From the NCBI RefSeq assembly GCF_042854845.1, contig NZ_AP031498.1:4030001-4094000 (forward strand): a stretch of DNA of 64,000 bases. The letters run 5' to 3'. The position numbers were made by a program, and so were the translations under genes. The notes below the pieces were generated by a model. That model searched no databases, had not been told where the DNA came from, and saw only the letters and a list, made by a program, of their open reading frames with translations. Below are positions 32,726 through 41,747 of this stretch, one piece after another (position 1 is the stretch's first letter; each line of letters starts with the position of its first letter). The stretch comes from Maricurvus nonylphenolicus (GTDB lineage: Bacteria; Pseudomonadota; Gammaproteobacteria; Pseudomonadales; Cellvibrionaceae).

Positions 32726-34003
32726 ATGGTAGTTAGAGTTAATAAAAAGCAAACCTCCACCCTTAGCCTCTTAGCCAGCCTGACATGCTTTTTATCTGTC
32801 TCAGCACAGGCCACCAGCACCAATGATTTACCCCCTTCGAAAAGCGAGCGCTTTGAGCAAGCACTTAAAGCACGCACAGAAGGTAAAACCTATCAAGCTA
32901 TTGAACTGCTGGAAGAGCTTGTTGAGCAAAATCCCTCTCATGCCCGTTTACAACTGGAACTGGCAAAATCCTATTATCAGGCTCATCAGTATCAACTGGC
33001 TGAAGCAACCGTTGAAGATGTTTTACAGGATACCAGTAGTAGCGAGACCGCTCGAAACAAAAGCCAACAATTTCTAAACCGAATCAATGAGAAAAAAGTA
33101 AAGTTTGATAGCCAGCGTCACAGCTTTAAGGGCAGCATTAAAATGTTTACCGGTAATGACACCAATGCCAATGCAGCGCCGGCAGACAACGACCTTGAGG
33201 AAGGAATTTTACCCATCTCATCGATATCACAAGAAGATACTTTTATTGGTGCTTCGATTTCTCTAAAACATCGATACCAATTCTCTGGCAGCTATAATAT
33301 AGCTGATAAACCAGCGACATTATCCTGGCTAAACTCACTCAAAGTTAGCGATAAAAATTATGACGATATTGATCGCTCCGACCTCACTGTCACTACGATT
33401 AACACCGGTTTAACGCTTAGCCAAAAACGTAACTGGAATACCGGGATAAAGCTTAGAGGGGAACATATTCGCTTGGGAGGTGAGAATCTGGCCTACTACA
33501 CCAGCATAATCCCGAGTTATACACACTTCTTCGACAAAGCCAGTGTCAGCCTAACACCGCGATATACTCGCCGAGACTATGTCGATAGCAACGATAAAGG
33601 TAAGGAAGGCCATCGCAGCAGCATCACCCTGGCCTACACCCACCCCTTTGACTATGACATTACGCTGCGCTTGGCTGTAGACGCTGCCACCACTGATCTT
33701 GAAGACGATTGGCGCTCCTATGACACAAGCAAATTCAGCCTGCGAGTTTTGAAAAAGTTTACCCCAGAGTTATCACTGTCTTTCTCAAGTAGCTACGAGG
33801 ACAAACAGTACGATTCCTTCGCACCAAGCTATTCAGAGGACAGGCACGACAAAACTACACGAGCAGGCCTGGGGCTTAAATACAAACTTACCCCGGCTAT
33901 CGTATTAGGCTTGAAGTACAGCTATACCGACCGGGATTCCAATCAGGAAATCCGCGTTTACGACCGCGAGCGTCTGGAGGCCTCCATAGGTTATAATTTC
34001 TAA
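32726..34003 (+). CDS. TPR/beta-barrel outer-membrane protein, DUF560/SLAM-like
   Basis: A protein of 425 aa with a signal peptide to about residue 29. Residues 40-120 form helical TPR-like repeats (FEQALKARTEGKTYQAIELLEELVEQNP, then HARLQLELAKSYYQAHQYQLAE). From about 130 there is an amphipathic beta-strand pattern ending in the outer-membrane C-terminal Phe (ASIGYNF). FTGNDTNANAAP at 142-152 resembles the conserved G-x-DSN-x-N segment at the start of DUF560 barrels. Those include Slam, the translocon of the type XI secretion route for surface lipoproteins and some soluble cargo. Assignment to this fold is good; the function is inferred. Two secreted acidic proteins nearby are candidate cargo. 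Confidence 0.7.
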   Translation: MVVRVNKKQTSTLSLLASLTCFLSVSAQATSTNDLPPSKSERFEQALKARTEGKTYQAIELLEELVEQNPSHARLQLELAKSYYQAHQYQLAEATVEDVLQDTSSSETARNKSQQFLNRINEKKVKFDSQRHSFKGSIKMFTGNDTNANAAPADNDLEEGILPISSISQEDTFIGASISLKHRYQFSGSYNIADKPATLSWLNSLKVSDKNYDDIDRSDLTVTTINTGLTLSQKRNWNTGIKLRGEHIRLGGENLAYYTSIIPSYTHFFDKASVSLTPRYTRRDYVDSNDKGKEGHRSSITLAYTHPFDYDITLRLAVDAATTDLEDDWRSYDTSKFSLRVLKKFTPELSLSFSSSYEDKQYDSFAPSYSEDRHDKTTRAGLGLKYKLTPAIVLGLKYSYTDRDSNQEIRVYDRERLEASIGYNF

Positions 34004-34036
34004 ACCAGAACAAACCGCAGTCAACAGAGAAATAGC

Positions 34037-34759
34037 ATGGTAAATAGTCCAATGGCCAACATCCTGTTGGTCGAAGACGACGAAGACCTGGCCACATTAA
34101 CCCAGGACTATTTAGCCAACTACGGCTACAACATCAACGTTGAAGGTAACGGCGCTACGGCTATTGAAAGAATTCTGGAAGAAAAACCTGACTTGGTGAT
34201 TCTGGATCTTATGTTACCTGGTGCAGACGGTATAGAAGTCTGCCGCAGTATCAGAGATAAATTCCACAATCCTATTTTAATGCTGACTGCCAGAACCGAT
34301 CAGATCGACCAAATCCTGGGGTTGGAAATTGGTGCCGACGATTATGTCTGCAAACCTGTTGAACCCCGGTTGCTGGCCGCACGAGTAAAAGCACTGTTAA
34401 GGCGCTCTCAGCCCGAAACCTCGCCCGCAGAGATTCTGACTAACTCAGAAGCGCTGACCTTCGATGACCTTGTTATCGATAACGGCTCGCGTCGCGTCAC
34501 CCTGGCCGATAAGGAAGTTGAGCTGACCACACCTGAATACGATCTGCTCTGGCTCCTGGCCCAAAATGCTGGCACCGTTTTGTCCCGCCAGGAGATTTTT
34601 GAATCACTGCGTGGCATTAGCTACGACGGTCAAAATCGCGCGATAGACATCAACATCTCGCATATTCGGTCCAAGCTAAACGACGACCCCAATAGCCCGC
34701 AGCGAATTAAGACAGTGAGAAACAAAGGCTATATGTTTGCCAAGAGCATTCGTAGCTAG
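34037..34759 (+). CDS. OmpR/PhoB-family response regulator, RstA-like
   Basis: A protein of 240 aa. The receiver has the acidic pair EDDED (13-17), phosphoacceptor Asp57 in LVILDLMLPGADG, Thr in MLTARTDQ and Lys in DDYVCKPVEP. The C-terminal winged helix includes LTTPEYDLLWLLAQNAGTVLSRQEIF and the recognition part RAIDINISHIRSKLNDD, ending RIKTVRNKGYMF. It closes the operon begun by the kinase at 30401, although the two genes are separated by two others, which is an unusual arrangement. Probable target: the direct repeat at 32051-32070. Confidence 0.92.
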   Translation: MVNSPMANILLVEDDEDLATLTQDYLANYGYNINVEGNGATAIERILEEKPDLVILDLMLPGADGIEVCRSIRDKFHNPILMLTARTDQIDQILGLEIGADDYVCKPVEPRLLAARVKALLRRSQPETSPAEILTNSEALTFDDLVIDNGSRRVTLADKEVELTTPEYDLLWLLAQNAGTVLSRQEIFESLRGISYDGQNRAIDINISHIRSKLNDDPNSPQRIKTVRNKGYMFAKSIRS

Positions 34760-34784
34760 CGACATACACAAGAAAGAGAAAATA

Positions 34785-34982
34785 GGAGTTGGCCTGTAAG
34801 CCCTGAATCTGAGCTAAAGAGTCGTCGAGGACATTGTCCGCGCTGCCCAAGTCTAATTGTATGACTCAGGTGAGGAATAATTTGGAGTTGGCCTGTAAGC
34901 CTTGAATCTGAGCTAAAGAGTCGTCGAGGACATTGTCCGCGCTGCCCAAGTCTAATTGGATGACTCAGGTGAGGAATAATTT
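34785..34982 (-). repeat. Two 99-bp tandem duplications of the rnpB 3' end
   Basis: Units 34785-34883 and 34884-34982 differ at only about two bases. On the minus strand each ends with GGCTTACAGGCCAACTCC, the last 18 bases of RNase P RNA, and each is preceded by spacer that is unrelated to rnpB. The period continues exactly into the true rnpB end at 34983. E. coli rnpB is also followed by repeats that start in the distal part of the gene; the spacer here looks different. Confidence 0.9.
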
Positions 34983-35367
<385 letters not shown>

Positions 35368-35375
35368 GAGGCGCT

Positions 35376-35404
35376 AGGGTAGCGATGAGAAGGGTTTTGG
35401 TCAA
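35376..35404 (-). promoter_or_regulatory. rnpB promoter with GC-rich discriminator
   Basis: Minus strand -35 TTGACC (35399-35404), 17-bp spacer, -10 TACCCT (35376-35381), then AGCGCCTC directly before the RNA 5' end. The GC-rich discriminator resembles stringently controlled stable-RNA promoters. It lies in the 42-bp gap after the AraC-type gene. Confidence 0.65.
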
Positions 35405-35409
35405 GTAGG

Positions 35410-36417
35410 TTACCGCTGTTGGCGATACTCTGTAGGTGACTGGTCAAACCAGCGCTTGAAGGCTCGAGTAAAGTTACTGTGGTCTGAGAAGCCCAGTAAA
35501 TAAGCGATTTCACTCAAACTACGATCAGAGTCCTGTAAATAGAGCCTCGCCAACTGTTGACGAATATCCGTTAACAGTTGGGTAAAATTAGTCCCTTCAT
35601 CCTGCAAACGCCTTTGCAGATTACGTTGACTACAGCTTAACCGCTCAGCTATGGCCTGCTGGCTGGGATCACCACCCGGTAACAGCCCAATAATCTCGTT
35701 TTTCACCTGAAGGGCAAAACTGTTGTCACTGAACTTTTCGACATATTGTGCTGTTAACTGATCCTGCATGCGGGCCAGTTCACTGTTTGCTCCTGGTAAA
35801 GGCTGGTCAACATATTGCGAACGTATGGCGATGATATTTTTTGAAGAACCAAAGGCCACACTGCAACCAAAGAACGCCTCGAACTCTTCAGGATTACTGA
35901 CCGCAGGCCGTTGCATTTCAATTCGACCCATTGGCAACTCACCGGGGTACACCATGCGCAGCAACTTAACGATACTGGCAAAGCCAAAGTCCACGGCCTC
36001 ATGCCCAACCGAAGTGCCATTAAGGATCATTTTCATTTCATAGATCAGCACACCCTCCTCTTCGTAGACGGAGGGTATTGCCACATTGGAGAGTACTTCA
36101 CCGTAGCGGGCAATACGATCCAGTGCATCGCGCAATGTCTGACTGCACAGTACTGCTAGTCCTAAAGTACGCCAGCTGGCTGGCTGAAAATACTGTTTTG
36201 CCGCATGAATACCGATGGCAGGATCATCACACACCTCTGCCGCCAAACGCCAGGCCTCGGCAATGGCCTCCACATCAGCTCTTTCGACCACCTCATCCTT
36301 TTGCAACCAATCGCCATCGCGTAGCAATGGTGATAAGTCTTTGAGGTCTTTACCCCTTTCGATAAGGATCGAGCGGACGGTGTTTAACCAGATGGGGAGG
36401 GAGGTGTGGTTATACAT
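35410..36417 (-). CDS. AraC-family regulator (PF12625-type N-terminal domain)
   Basis: A protein of 335 aa. Residues about 20-215 form the sensor domain seen in OruR/ArgR-like AraC proteins (EAWRLAAEVCDDPAIGIHAA, then QTLRDALDRIARYGEVL). The C-terminal AraC DNA-binding domain (about 235-335) has two helix-turn-helix units, QQAIAERLSCSQRNLQRRLQDEG and LSEIAYLLGFSDHSNFTRAFKRWFDQSPTEYR. The effector is unknown. It is separated by a terminator from the TonB receptor at 36567 and is a plausible regulator of it. Its stop is immediately upstream of the rnpB promoter. Confidence 0.9.
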   Translation of the reverse strand: MYNHTSLPIWLNTVRSILIERGKDLKDLSPLLRDGDWLQKDEVVERADVEAIAEAWRLAAEVCDDPAIGIHAAKQYFQPASWRTLGLAVLCSQTLRDALDRIARYGEVLSNVAIPSVYEEEGVLIYEMKMILNGTSVGHEAVDFGFASIVKLLRMVYPGELPMGRIEMQRPAVSNPEEFEAFFGCSVAFGSSKNIIAIRSQYVDQPLPGANSELARMQDQLTAQYVEKFSDNSFALQVKNEIIGLLPGGDPSQQAIAERLSCSQRNLQRRLQDEGTNFTQLLTDIRQQLARLYLQDSDRSLSEIAYLLGFSDHSNFTRAFKRWFDQSPTEYRQQR

Positions 36418-36503
36418 AAGAGCGGCTTATAGCTTTATAAATAGCCAATGGTAGATAGATCATACCATGTTATTAATTTTAACCAATAAGTCATCCCTCA
36501 TAA

Positions 36504-36533
36504 AAAAGGCGAACCGGTAAAGGTTCGCCTTTT
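36504..36533 (-). terminator. Bidirectional terminator after TonB receptor 1
   Basis: A perfect 12-bp stem AAAAGGCGAACC/GGTTCGCCTTTT with a 6-base loop, T-rich on both strands. It lies 33 bp past the receptor stop. Confidence 0.85.
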
Positions 36534-36566
36534 GAGCTATTAAGCTCAAGTTTATCAATTGTAGTT

Positions 36567-38981
36567 CTAGAATCTTATCGTGCCCTGTATCGCTACTGAG
36601 GATGGCCGGTCATAAAATCCATAGTAAGCTGCACCCGCATTACCGGTGAGGGTTGTGGACAATGGCGCCGTATTACCAAAGGTGACCACCTCCTCATCAG
36701 TCAGGTTTTTACCCACCAATGCGACTTCCCACTTTCCGTCAGCAGCACCCAATGCAACCCGAGCATTCACTTTAGTATACGAGTCTTGCTCAAGGTTTGG
36801 ATCCAGAGTTGGAGAGGCCAGATAGTCATCACTGTAGATAAGGTCGAGTGTACTTCTCAGCTCTAATGCATCGCTCAGCATATATACATAATCAGCTGTA
36901 AAGCTAGCTTGTATCTCAGGTGTGAATTCACGTGTTTCGCCTTTAATATCACATAACCCTGGATTGCTTGGGCTATTAGGAGTTTGACCAAAGTAGCACT
37001 GAGCATTAGGGAACTTATCGAATTCAAAGTCCAAATACGCTAAAGCACCATAAATAGTTAAACCTTCGCTCAAGCGCCAACGACCATCCAATTCAACACC
37101 TTGGCTAGTTGCTTCACCTGCATTGGTAACATTAAAACCCAATGTACCATCAAATTGACTGGTTTGCAGATCAGTATACTCCGTATAGAAGATAGCAGCG
37201 TTTAATTCAGCGGCCCCATCTGCCAACGTAAACTTACCACCCAACTCAAAGCTATCAGCTTCTTCCTCCTCAAACTCAAATACACCTACAAGATCAATCA
37301 CGCCTGCACGTAATGCGTTAACGACTGAAGCATCAGGGTGAGCATTAGAGCGCACATCAAAGCCACCTCCTTTAAAACCAGAGGTATAAGTCGCATATAG
37401 CATCACATCCTGATTTAAATCATGTTGTAATGTAATGAGAGGTGTGAACGCCGTTTCATCTCGATCAGCTTTGATTTCTGCATAGGGCTCAATACGGAAC
37501 AAGCCAAAAAATACATTCAAATCATCGGTTACTGCGCCAATAGGTTGCGTAACGCCTGAGCTATCAACATGAAACTGTCGTCTTGAAGCCTCTTTCTCTT
37601 CATCTGTATAGCGACCACCTAATGTCAAACGAGTCTCTTCCGTAATATTCCAAGTAACCTGAGCAAACACAGACCACATATCACTGTCCTGCTCAAAGGT
37701 TCTTTCTGTTGAGGTTCCTAATATCACTGTGGGATCAGCTACACCTAGCCCCGTTAGAGTAGCACTGAAAGCCGGAAGCAATAATGTATCGCTAGGAATA
37801 CGAATAGCATCCTCGAATTCCAAATCAGTCGTTTGATAGAAGAAACCTGCAATGTAATCGATGGTTTCTCCACCTGGGGATGTAATCCGAATTTCCTGAC
37901 TAAACTGATCAAACTCTTCAGTAGTATCAGCGGTAAATATTGAAGCCCCTGTAAAATCACAATCACAGGTTTCTTCAAACTCATAGGCGTTATAACCGCT
38001 TATCAATGTCAAAGTATGATCACCGATACCATACTCAGCTTTTATTGTCACATTATCAGTGTCGTTATCACTGGTATCACCGTTAGACTGACGTTTAAAA
38101 TTCTGCTTGGTATCAAGAGTATAAGCACCAGCAGTCAAAGTAGATAAAACGCCCGCATAAGGTACAGCACCTACAGGGTTAACAATTTCAAGAAAGCGCC
38201 CCTTATTATCGAAAGTGCCAGTTTCAATTTTCAAATCAATAGTTAAGTCGTCATTAACATCCCACTTCAAGCTTCCTCGATATACTCCAATATCCTCGTC
38301 AGACTCATCATCATCGAGCGTTTCATTGTCATAATAACCATCAATGGTTCTATCCATAATCGCAAGACGGCCATAAAGGTTATCAGCAAGCGGACCAGAC
38401 AAAACCAAACGTACATCCTGCTCCCCGTGATCAGGCTCATATAAAGCAGTGAGCGATCCTTCAAACTCTTCTGTTGGCTTAGCGGTGATCATACTGATGG
38501 CACCGGCAATACTGTTCTTGCCAAATAGAATACCTTGCGGCCCCCGCAAAACTTCTACTCGTTCAAGATCCATAAACGGTGCGCGAGCTAGCTGTGCACG
38601 GCCATAATAAATTCCATCGACATATTGGCCAACTGATTGCTCAAATCCCTGATTAATCCCAGAGCTGATACCTCTAATCGAGATATTGGTACCAATACCT
38701 GTTTGATTCATTGTTAAGTTGGGTACATAAGCTGTCATATCTTCCAGATTATTAATGCCAGCTTCTGCCATTTTAGCTCCAGTCACGGCATTTACTGAGA
38801 TGGGAACATCCTGCAAGCTTTGCTCGCGTTTTTGAGCGGTTACTACTATCTCCTCCAGGGTAAACGTTTCCTCTTGCGCTAAAACAACGCTCGGTAGCAC
38901 AGCCACGCCTATTGCCGTAGCCAAAAGACTTTTAGAAGAAATAGCTCCTGCCGATAACAATCTAGACTTACTCATAGTCAC
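36567..38981 (-). CDS. TonB-dependent receptor 1
   Basis: An outer-membrane receptor of 804 aa with a signal peptide ending near VVLAQEE (about residue 36). The TonB-box-like EEIVVTAQKREQSLQDVP follows. The plug domain contains LRGPQGILFGKNSIAGAI near 150-167, and the 22-strand barrel ends with Phe (GTIRF). This AQKREQS/LQDVPISV class is expanded in marine and sphingomonad-type bacteria and often imports hydrophobic or aromatic compounds; the ligand here is unknown. It is a relative of the receptor at 39209 on the same strand and has its own terminator. Confidence 0.93.
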   Translation of the reverse strand: MTMSKSRLLSAGAISSKSLLATAIGVAVLPSVVLAQEETFTLEEIVVTAQKREQSLQDVPISVNAVTGAKMAEAGINNLEDMTAYVPNLTMNQTGIGTNISIRGISSGINQGFEQSVGQYVDGIYYGRAQLARAPFMDLERVEVLRGPQGILFGKNSIAGAISMITAKPTEEFEGSLTALYEPDHGEQDVRLVLSGPLADNLYGRLAIMDRTIDGYYDNETLDDDESDEDIGVYRGSLKWDVNDDLTIDLKIETGTFDNKGRFLEIVNPVGAVPYAGVLSTLTAGAYTLDTKQNFKRQSNGDTSDNDTDNVTIKAEYGIGDHTLTLISGYNAYEFEETCDCDFTGASIFTADTTEEFDQFSQEIRITSPGGETIDYIAGFFYQTTDLEFEDAIRIPSDTLLLPAFSATLTGLGVADPTVILGTSTERTFEQDSDMWSVFAQVTWNITEETRLTLGGRYTDEEKEASRRQFHVDSSGVTQPIGAVTDDLNVFFGLFRIEPYAEIKADRDETAFTPLITLQHDLNQDVMLYATYTSGFKGGGFDVRSNAHPDASVVNALRAGVIDLVGVFEFEEEEADSFELGGKFTLADGAAELNAAIFYTEYTDLQTSQFDGTLGFNVTNAGEATSQGVELDGRWRLSEGLTIYGALAYLDFEFDKFPNAQCYFGQTPNSPSNPGLCDIKGETREFTPEIQASFTADYVYMLSDALELRSTLDLIYSDDYLASPTLDPNLEQDSYTKVNARVALGAADGKWEVALVGKNLTDEEVVTFGNTAPLSTTLTGNAGAAYYGFYDRPSSVAIQGTIRF

Positions 38982-39149
38982 TCTCCCAGAGTATTGTGGA
39001 TACCAGCCTCGTACCGCTCTAACTCATTAACTGCTAGGTCGCTGAACGAACTTAATAAATCTGATCAATACATTCAGGCTAAGATAGTGAAACTATAGTA
39101 AGACTTCTGTCATCTTGCTGATGGTTTTATTAGCGTTTACCTCTATAAA

Positions 39150-39186
39150 AAAAACCGTTTATACCTGCTCGGTATAAACGGTTTTT
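39150..39186 (-). terminator. Terminator after TonB receptor 2
   Basis: A perfect stem AAAAACCGTTTATACC/GGTATAAACGGTTTTT with a 5-base loop and T/A-rich flanks, 23 bp past the receptor stop. It works in either direction. Confidence 0.85.
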
Positions 39187-39208
39187 AGGTTATATACAGG
39201 GTAAATAC

Positions 39209-41515
39209 TTAGAATCTTAATCGCCCACGAATGGCGTAATTAGCGGGCCGCCCTTGTGTCCCGACCTGATTTGATCCCGGACCACCACTACCATTGGCTG
39301 CCGTTGTTAGAGGCACATCATTGGTATAGGTCATATACTCTTCGTCAGTAATATTGCGACCTATCAGAGAAACATCCCATTTGCCATTTGCAGCACCAAA
39401 CGTGAAGGTGAGATTGGTCAGCGTATAGGAATCTTGTCTGACGATTGGATCCGCATCGGCAGTAGTTGAATGATCATCGAGATAGTTCACATCGATCACT
39501 GAGCGTAAGAAGAAATCACCGATGGGAATTTCATGCTCTAACGAAAGAGCACCAGAGTAGTCTGCGGTTATCGGTGGAGCCTCGCCTTTTAGATCCTGAA
39601 TACAAGCGCCAGTTACAGGATCAGCCGTTGTATAAGTGGGATCGGCAATTTGTGCCGCGGTACAACCGGCATTGGGAAACTCTTCATACTCAAAATCAAG
39701 ATAACCCAAAGACCCGCTTAGCGTTAAAGTTTCTGTTAAACGCCAACGTCCATCCAACTCAACACCAGAGACTCCTGCAGATCCGACATTTTTAACAACA
39801 AAACCAGCCGTCCCTGTAAAGACGGAGGCTTGTAAATTTTCATAATCCATATCAAAAATGGCAATATTCAGTTCTGCAGCACCATCCGCCAAAGTCATCT
39901 TAGCGCCGATTTCGTAGGATTTTACTTCTTCCTGATCATACTCCGCTTCCGACAAAACATCCGTCAGCGCGAAACTGTTAAAGCCGCCACTTTTGGTACC
40001 AGTAGAGACCGTGGCGTAGAGCATGGTATCTTCTGTAACATCCCAGGAAAGATTAACACTATAGGTCCAATCTTCTTCATCTAGCTTTAAGTCATCAAAA
40101 ACATGTGGCGTAAATTCAGCTGTAACTAACTGCCCTACCGAACAGGTTGTCAGCGTACGAACACCAAATTCTGCACACCGCATACTCTGCTCTGCATCTT
40201 TTTCTTCTTCCCCGTAACGTAAACCAATCGTTAACTGCACAGTGTCCGATAAATCCCATGAACCTTGGGTGAAGGCAGCCCAAGATTCCGAATCCTGCTC
40301 CAGGATGCCGTAACGAGAGAATGACGCTACGGGAGAAATAATCGCCGTATTGTAGGCTGTCAACGCATCTGTAAAGAGCTCATTGTCCTGATAATAAATA
40401 CCAACGATATAATTAAATCCATCATCTCGATCTGATACTAAGCGCGCCTCAAGGCTGGTCTGCTCATAATCTTCAAACTCATCAAATTGCAAAAAAGGGA
40501 TTGATGAAAAATCTACATCCTGCAACCGATCAAATTCGTATTCCGAGTACCCCAGAATAGTGGTAAAGGTAGAACCTGATTCCAAAGTGTGATCAACCTG
40601 CAAAGCAAACTCACTGGTATCCCCATCAAAGATAGCCGCACTACCTCTATCCATGGCAGGGGCACCACTATTGGAAACATTGGTTTTAAAATCATTCACA
40701 GGGCCCGGGGCAGGTGTTGCGCTCAATGAAGAAATCTCATCAAAGGGCCCACCGCCATTATCCCAGTCGCCATGTTCATACTTGAATTTAACCAGGGTAT
40801 TTTCACCAGCATCCCACTCCAGTGAACCACGGGCAGCCCATTCATCTACTTCTGGCCACTGTTCATTGTAACCCTCATTGTCTACCCAGCCGTCATCCAA
40901 CTCCCGAACCTGGAACGCAAATCGCCCACGCAACTGATCGTTTAGAGGCCCGGACACATAACCCTTATATTCAAGCTCGTCATGCTCAACTTCATAGAAC
41001 GCTGAAATTTCTGCTTCGAACTCCTCTGTAGGTGCGGCAGAGCGAATATTCAGCGCTCCACCAATGGTGTTTTTACCAAACAAGGTACTCTGCGGACCTC
41101 GCAACACTTCAATCATGCCGACATCCAAAAAGGAAAAGCGCGATTGCACCGAACGCCCTCGGTAAATGCCATCTGAAAAAGTACCTACCGACAACTCAAA
41201 CCCTGCCTGAGCACCGGCCTGAATACCGCGGATGGAAACCACATCAGAAATGGCGGTGGTTGTGATATTCAGGTTCGGGATATAGGCCGCAAAGTCCTGC
41301 AAACCAGGAATACCCACCTCGGCGATTTTTTCACCACTCATGGCGGAAACAGAAATCGGCACATCTTGCAGGCTTTCTTCGCGTTTTTGCGCAGTAACCA
41401 CAATCTCTTCCAGGGCAAAGACATCTTCTTGTGCCTGAACCTGGACACTGGCTGCAGTTAACGTTGCCAGGGATATGGCAAGGGGAGTTAATTGTAGTGA
41501 GTTGATACTTTTCAT
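39209..41515 (-). CDS. TonB-dependent receptor 2
   Basis: A receptor of 768 aa from the ATG at 41515, which has AAGGA 9 bases upstream and begins a signal peptide (MKSINSLQLTPLAISLATL). The frame stays open to 41563 but that would place a polar stretch before the signal. EEIVVTAQKREESLQDVP is the TonB-box region; LRGPQSTLFGKNTIGGAL is in the plug; the barrel ends GRLRF. It has the same architecture as receptor 1 and lies 41 kb into an acyl-CoA catabolic region, just downstream of the racemase gene. Import of a lipid-like substrate is inferred. Confidence 0.93.
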   Translation of the reverse strand: MKSINSLQLTPLAISLATLTAASVQVQAQEDVFALEEIVVTAQKREESLQDVPISVSAMSGEKIAEVGIPGLQDFAAYIPNLNITTTAISDVVSIRGIQAGAQAGFELSVGTFSDGIYRGRSVQSRFSFLDVGMIEVLRGPQSTLFGKNTIGGALNIRSAAPTEEFEAEISAFYEVEHDELEYKGYVSGPLNDQLRGRFAFQVRELDDGWVDNEGYNEQWPEVDEWAARGSLEWDAGENTLVKFKYEHGDWDNGGGPFDEISSLSATPAPGPVNDFKTNVSNSGAPAMDRGSAAIFDGDTSEFALQVDHTLESGSTFTTILGYSEYEFDRLQDVDFSSIPFLQFDEFEDYEQTSLEARLVSDRDDGFNYIVGIYYQDNELFTDALTAYNTAIISPVASFSRYGILEQDSESWAAFTQGSWDLSDTVQLTIGLRYGEEEKDAEQSMRCAEFGVRTLTTCSVGQLVTAEFTPHVFDDLKLDEEDWTYSVNLSWDVTEDTMLYATVSTGTKSGGFNSFALTDVLSEAEYDQEEVKSYEIGAKMTLADGAAELNIAIFDMDYENLQASVFTGTAGFVVKNVGSAGVSGVELDGRWRLTETLTLSGSLGYLDFEYEEFPNAGCTAAQIADPTYTTADPVTGACIQDLKGEAPPITADYSGALSLEHEIPIGDFFLRSVIDVNYLDDHSTTADADPIVRQDSYTLTNLTFTFGAANGKWDVSLIGRNITDEEYMTYTNDVPLTTAANGSGGPGSNQVGTQGRPANYAIRGRLRF

Positions 41516-41747
41516 CGCCGTGATTCCTTTATTTATAGTTTTATGGTCTGGCGCAATTTCCAATACGCTCTCCCTCGTTGATCATTAGCAAATATCGATC
41601 AAGGAAATCGGCCTAAACAAGAAAAACTATAGCTGCTGGAATCCGACTTTGCCGGAATCACTGCGAATAATGGGATATATCGGTAGGAAGGGTTATGACG
41701 GAAAGGAGTAAATGGCTGGGGCAGTGGAACTGCCCCTGTGACAAAGA

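Noticed and set aside
32143..32877. 244-codon minus-strand frame over the second acidic gene
   Set aside because: Its Leu/Arg/Pro/His-rich composition is the antisense of acidic codons, and the plus strand has a signal peptide and an operon context.
41716..41736. GGGGCAG/CTGCCCC stem after the racemase as a terminator
   Set aside because: The stem is 7 bp and no T-run follows on the minus strand; too weak to list as a terminator.
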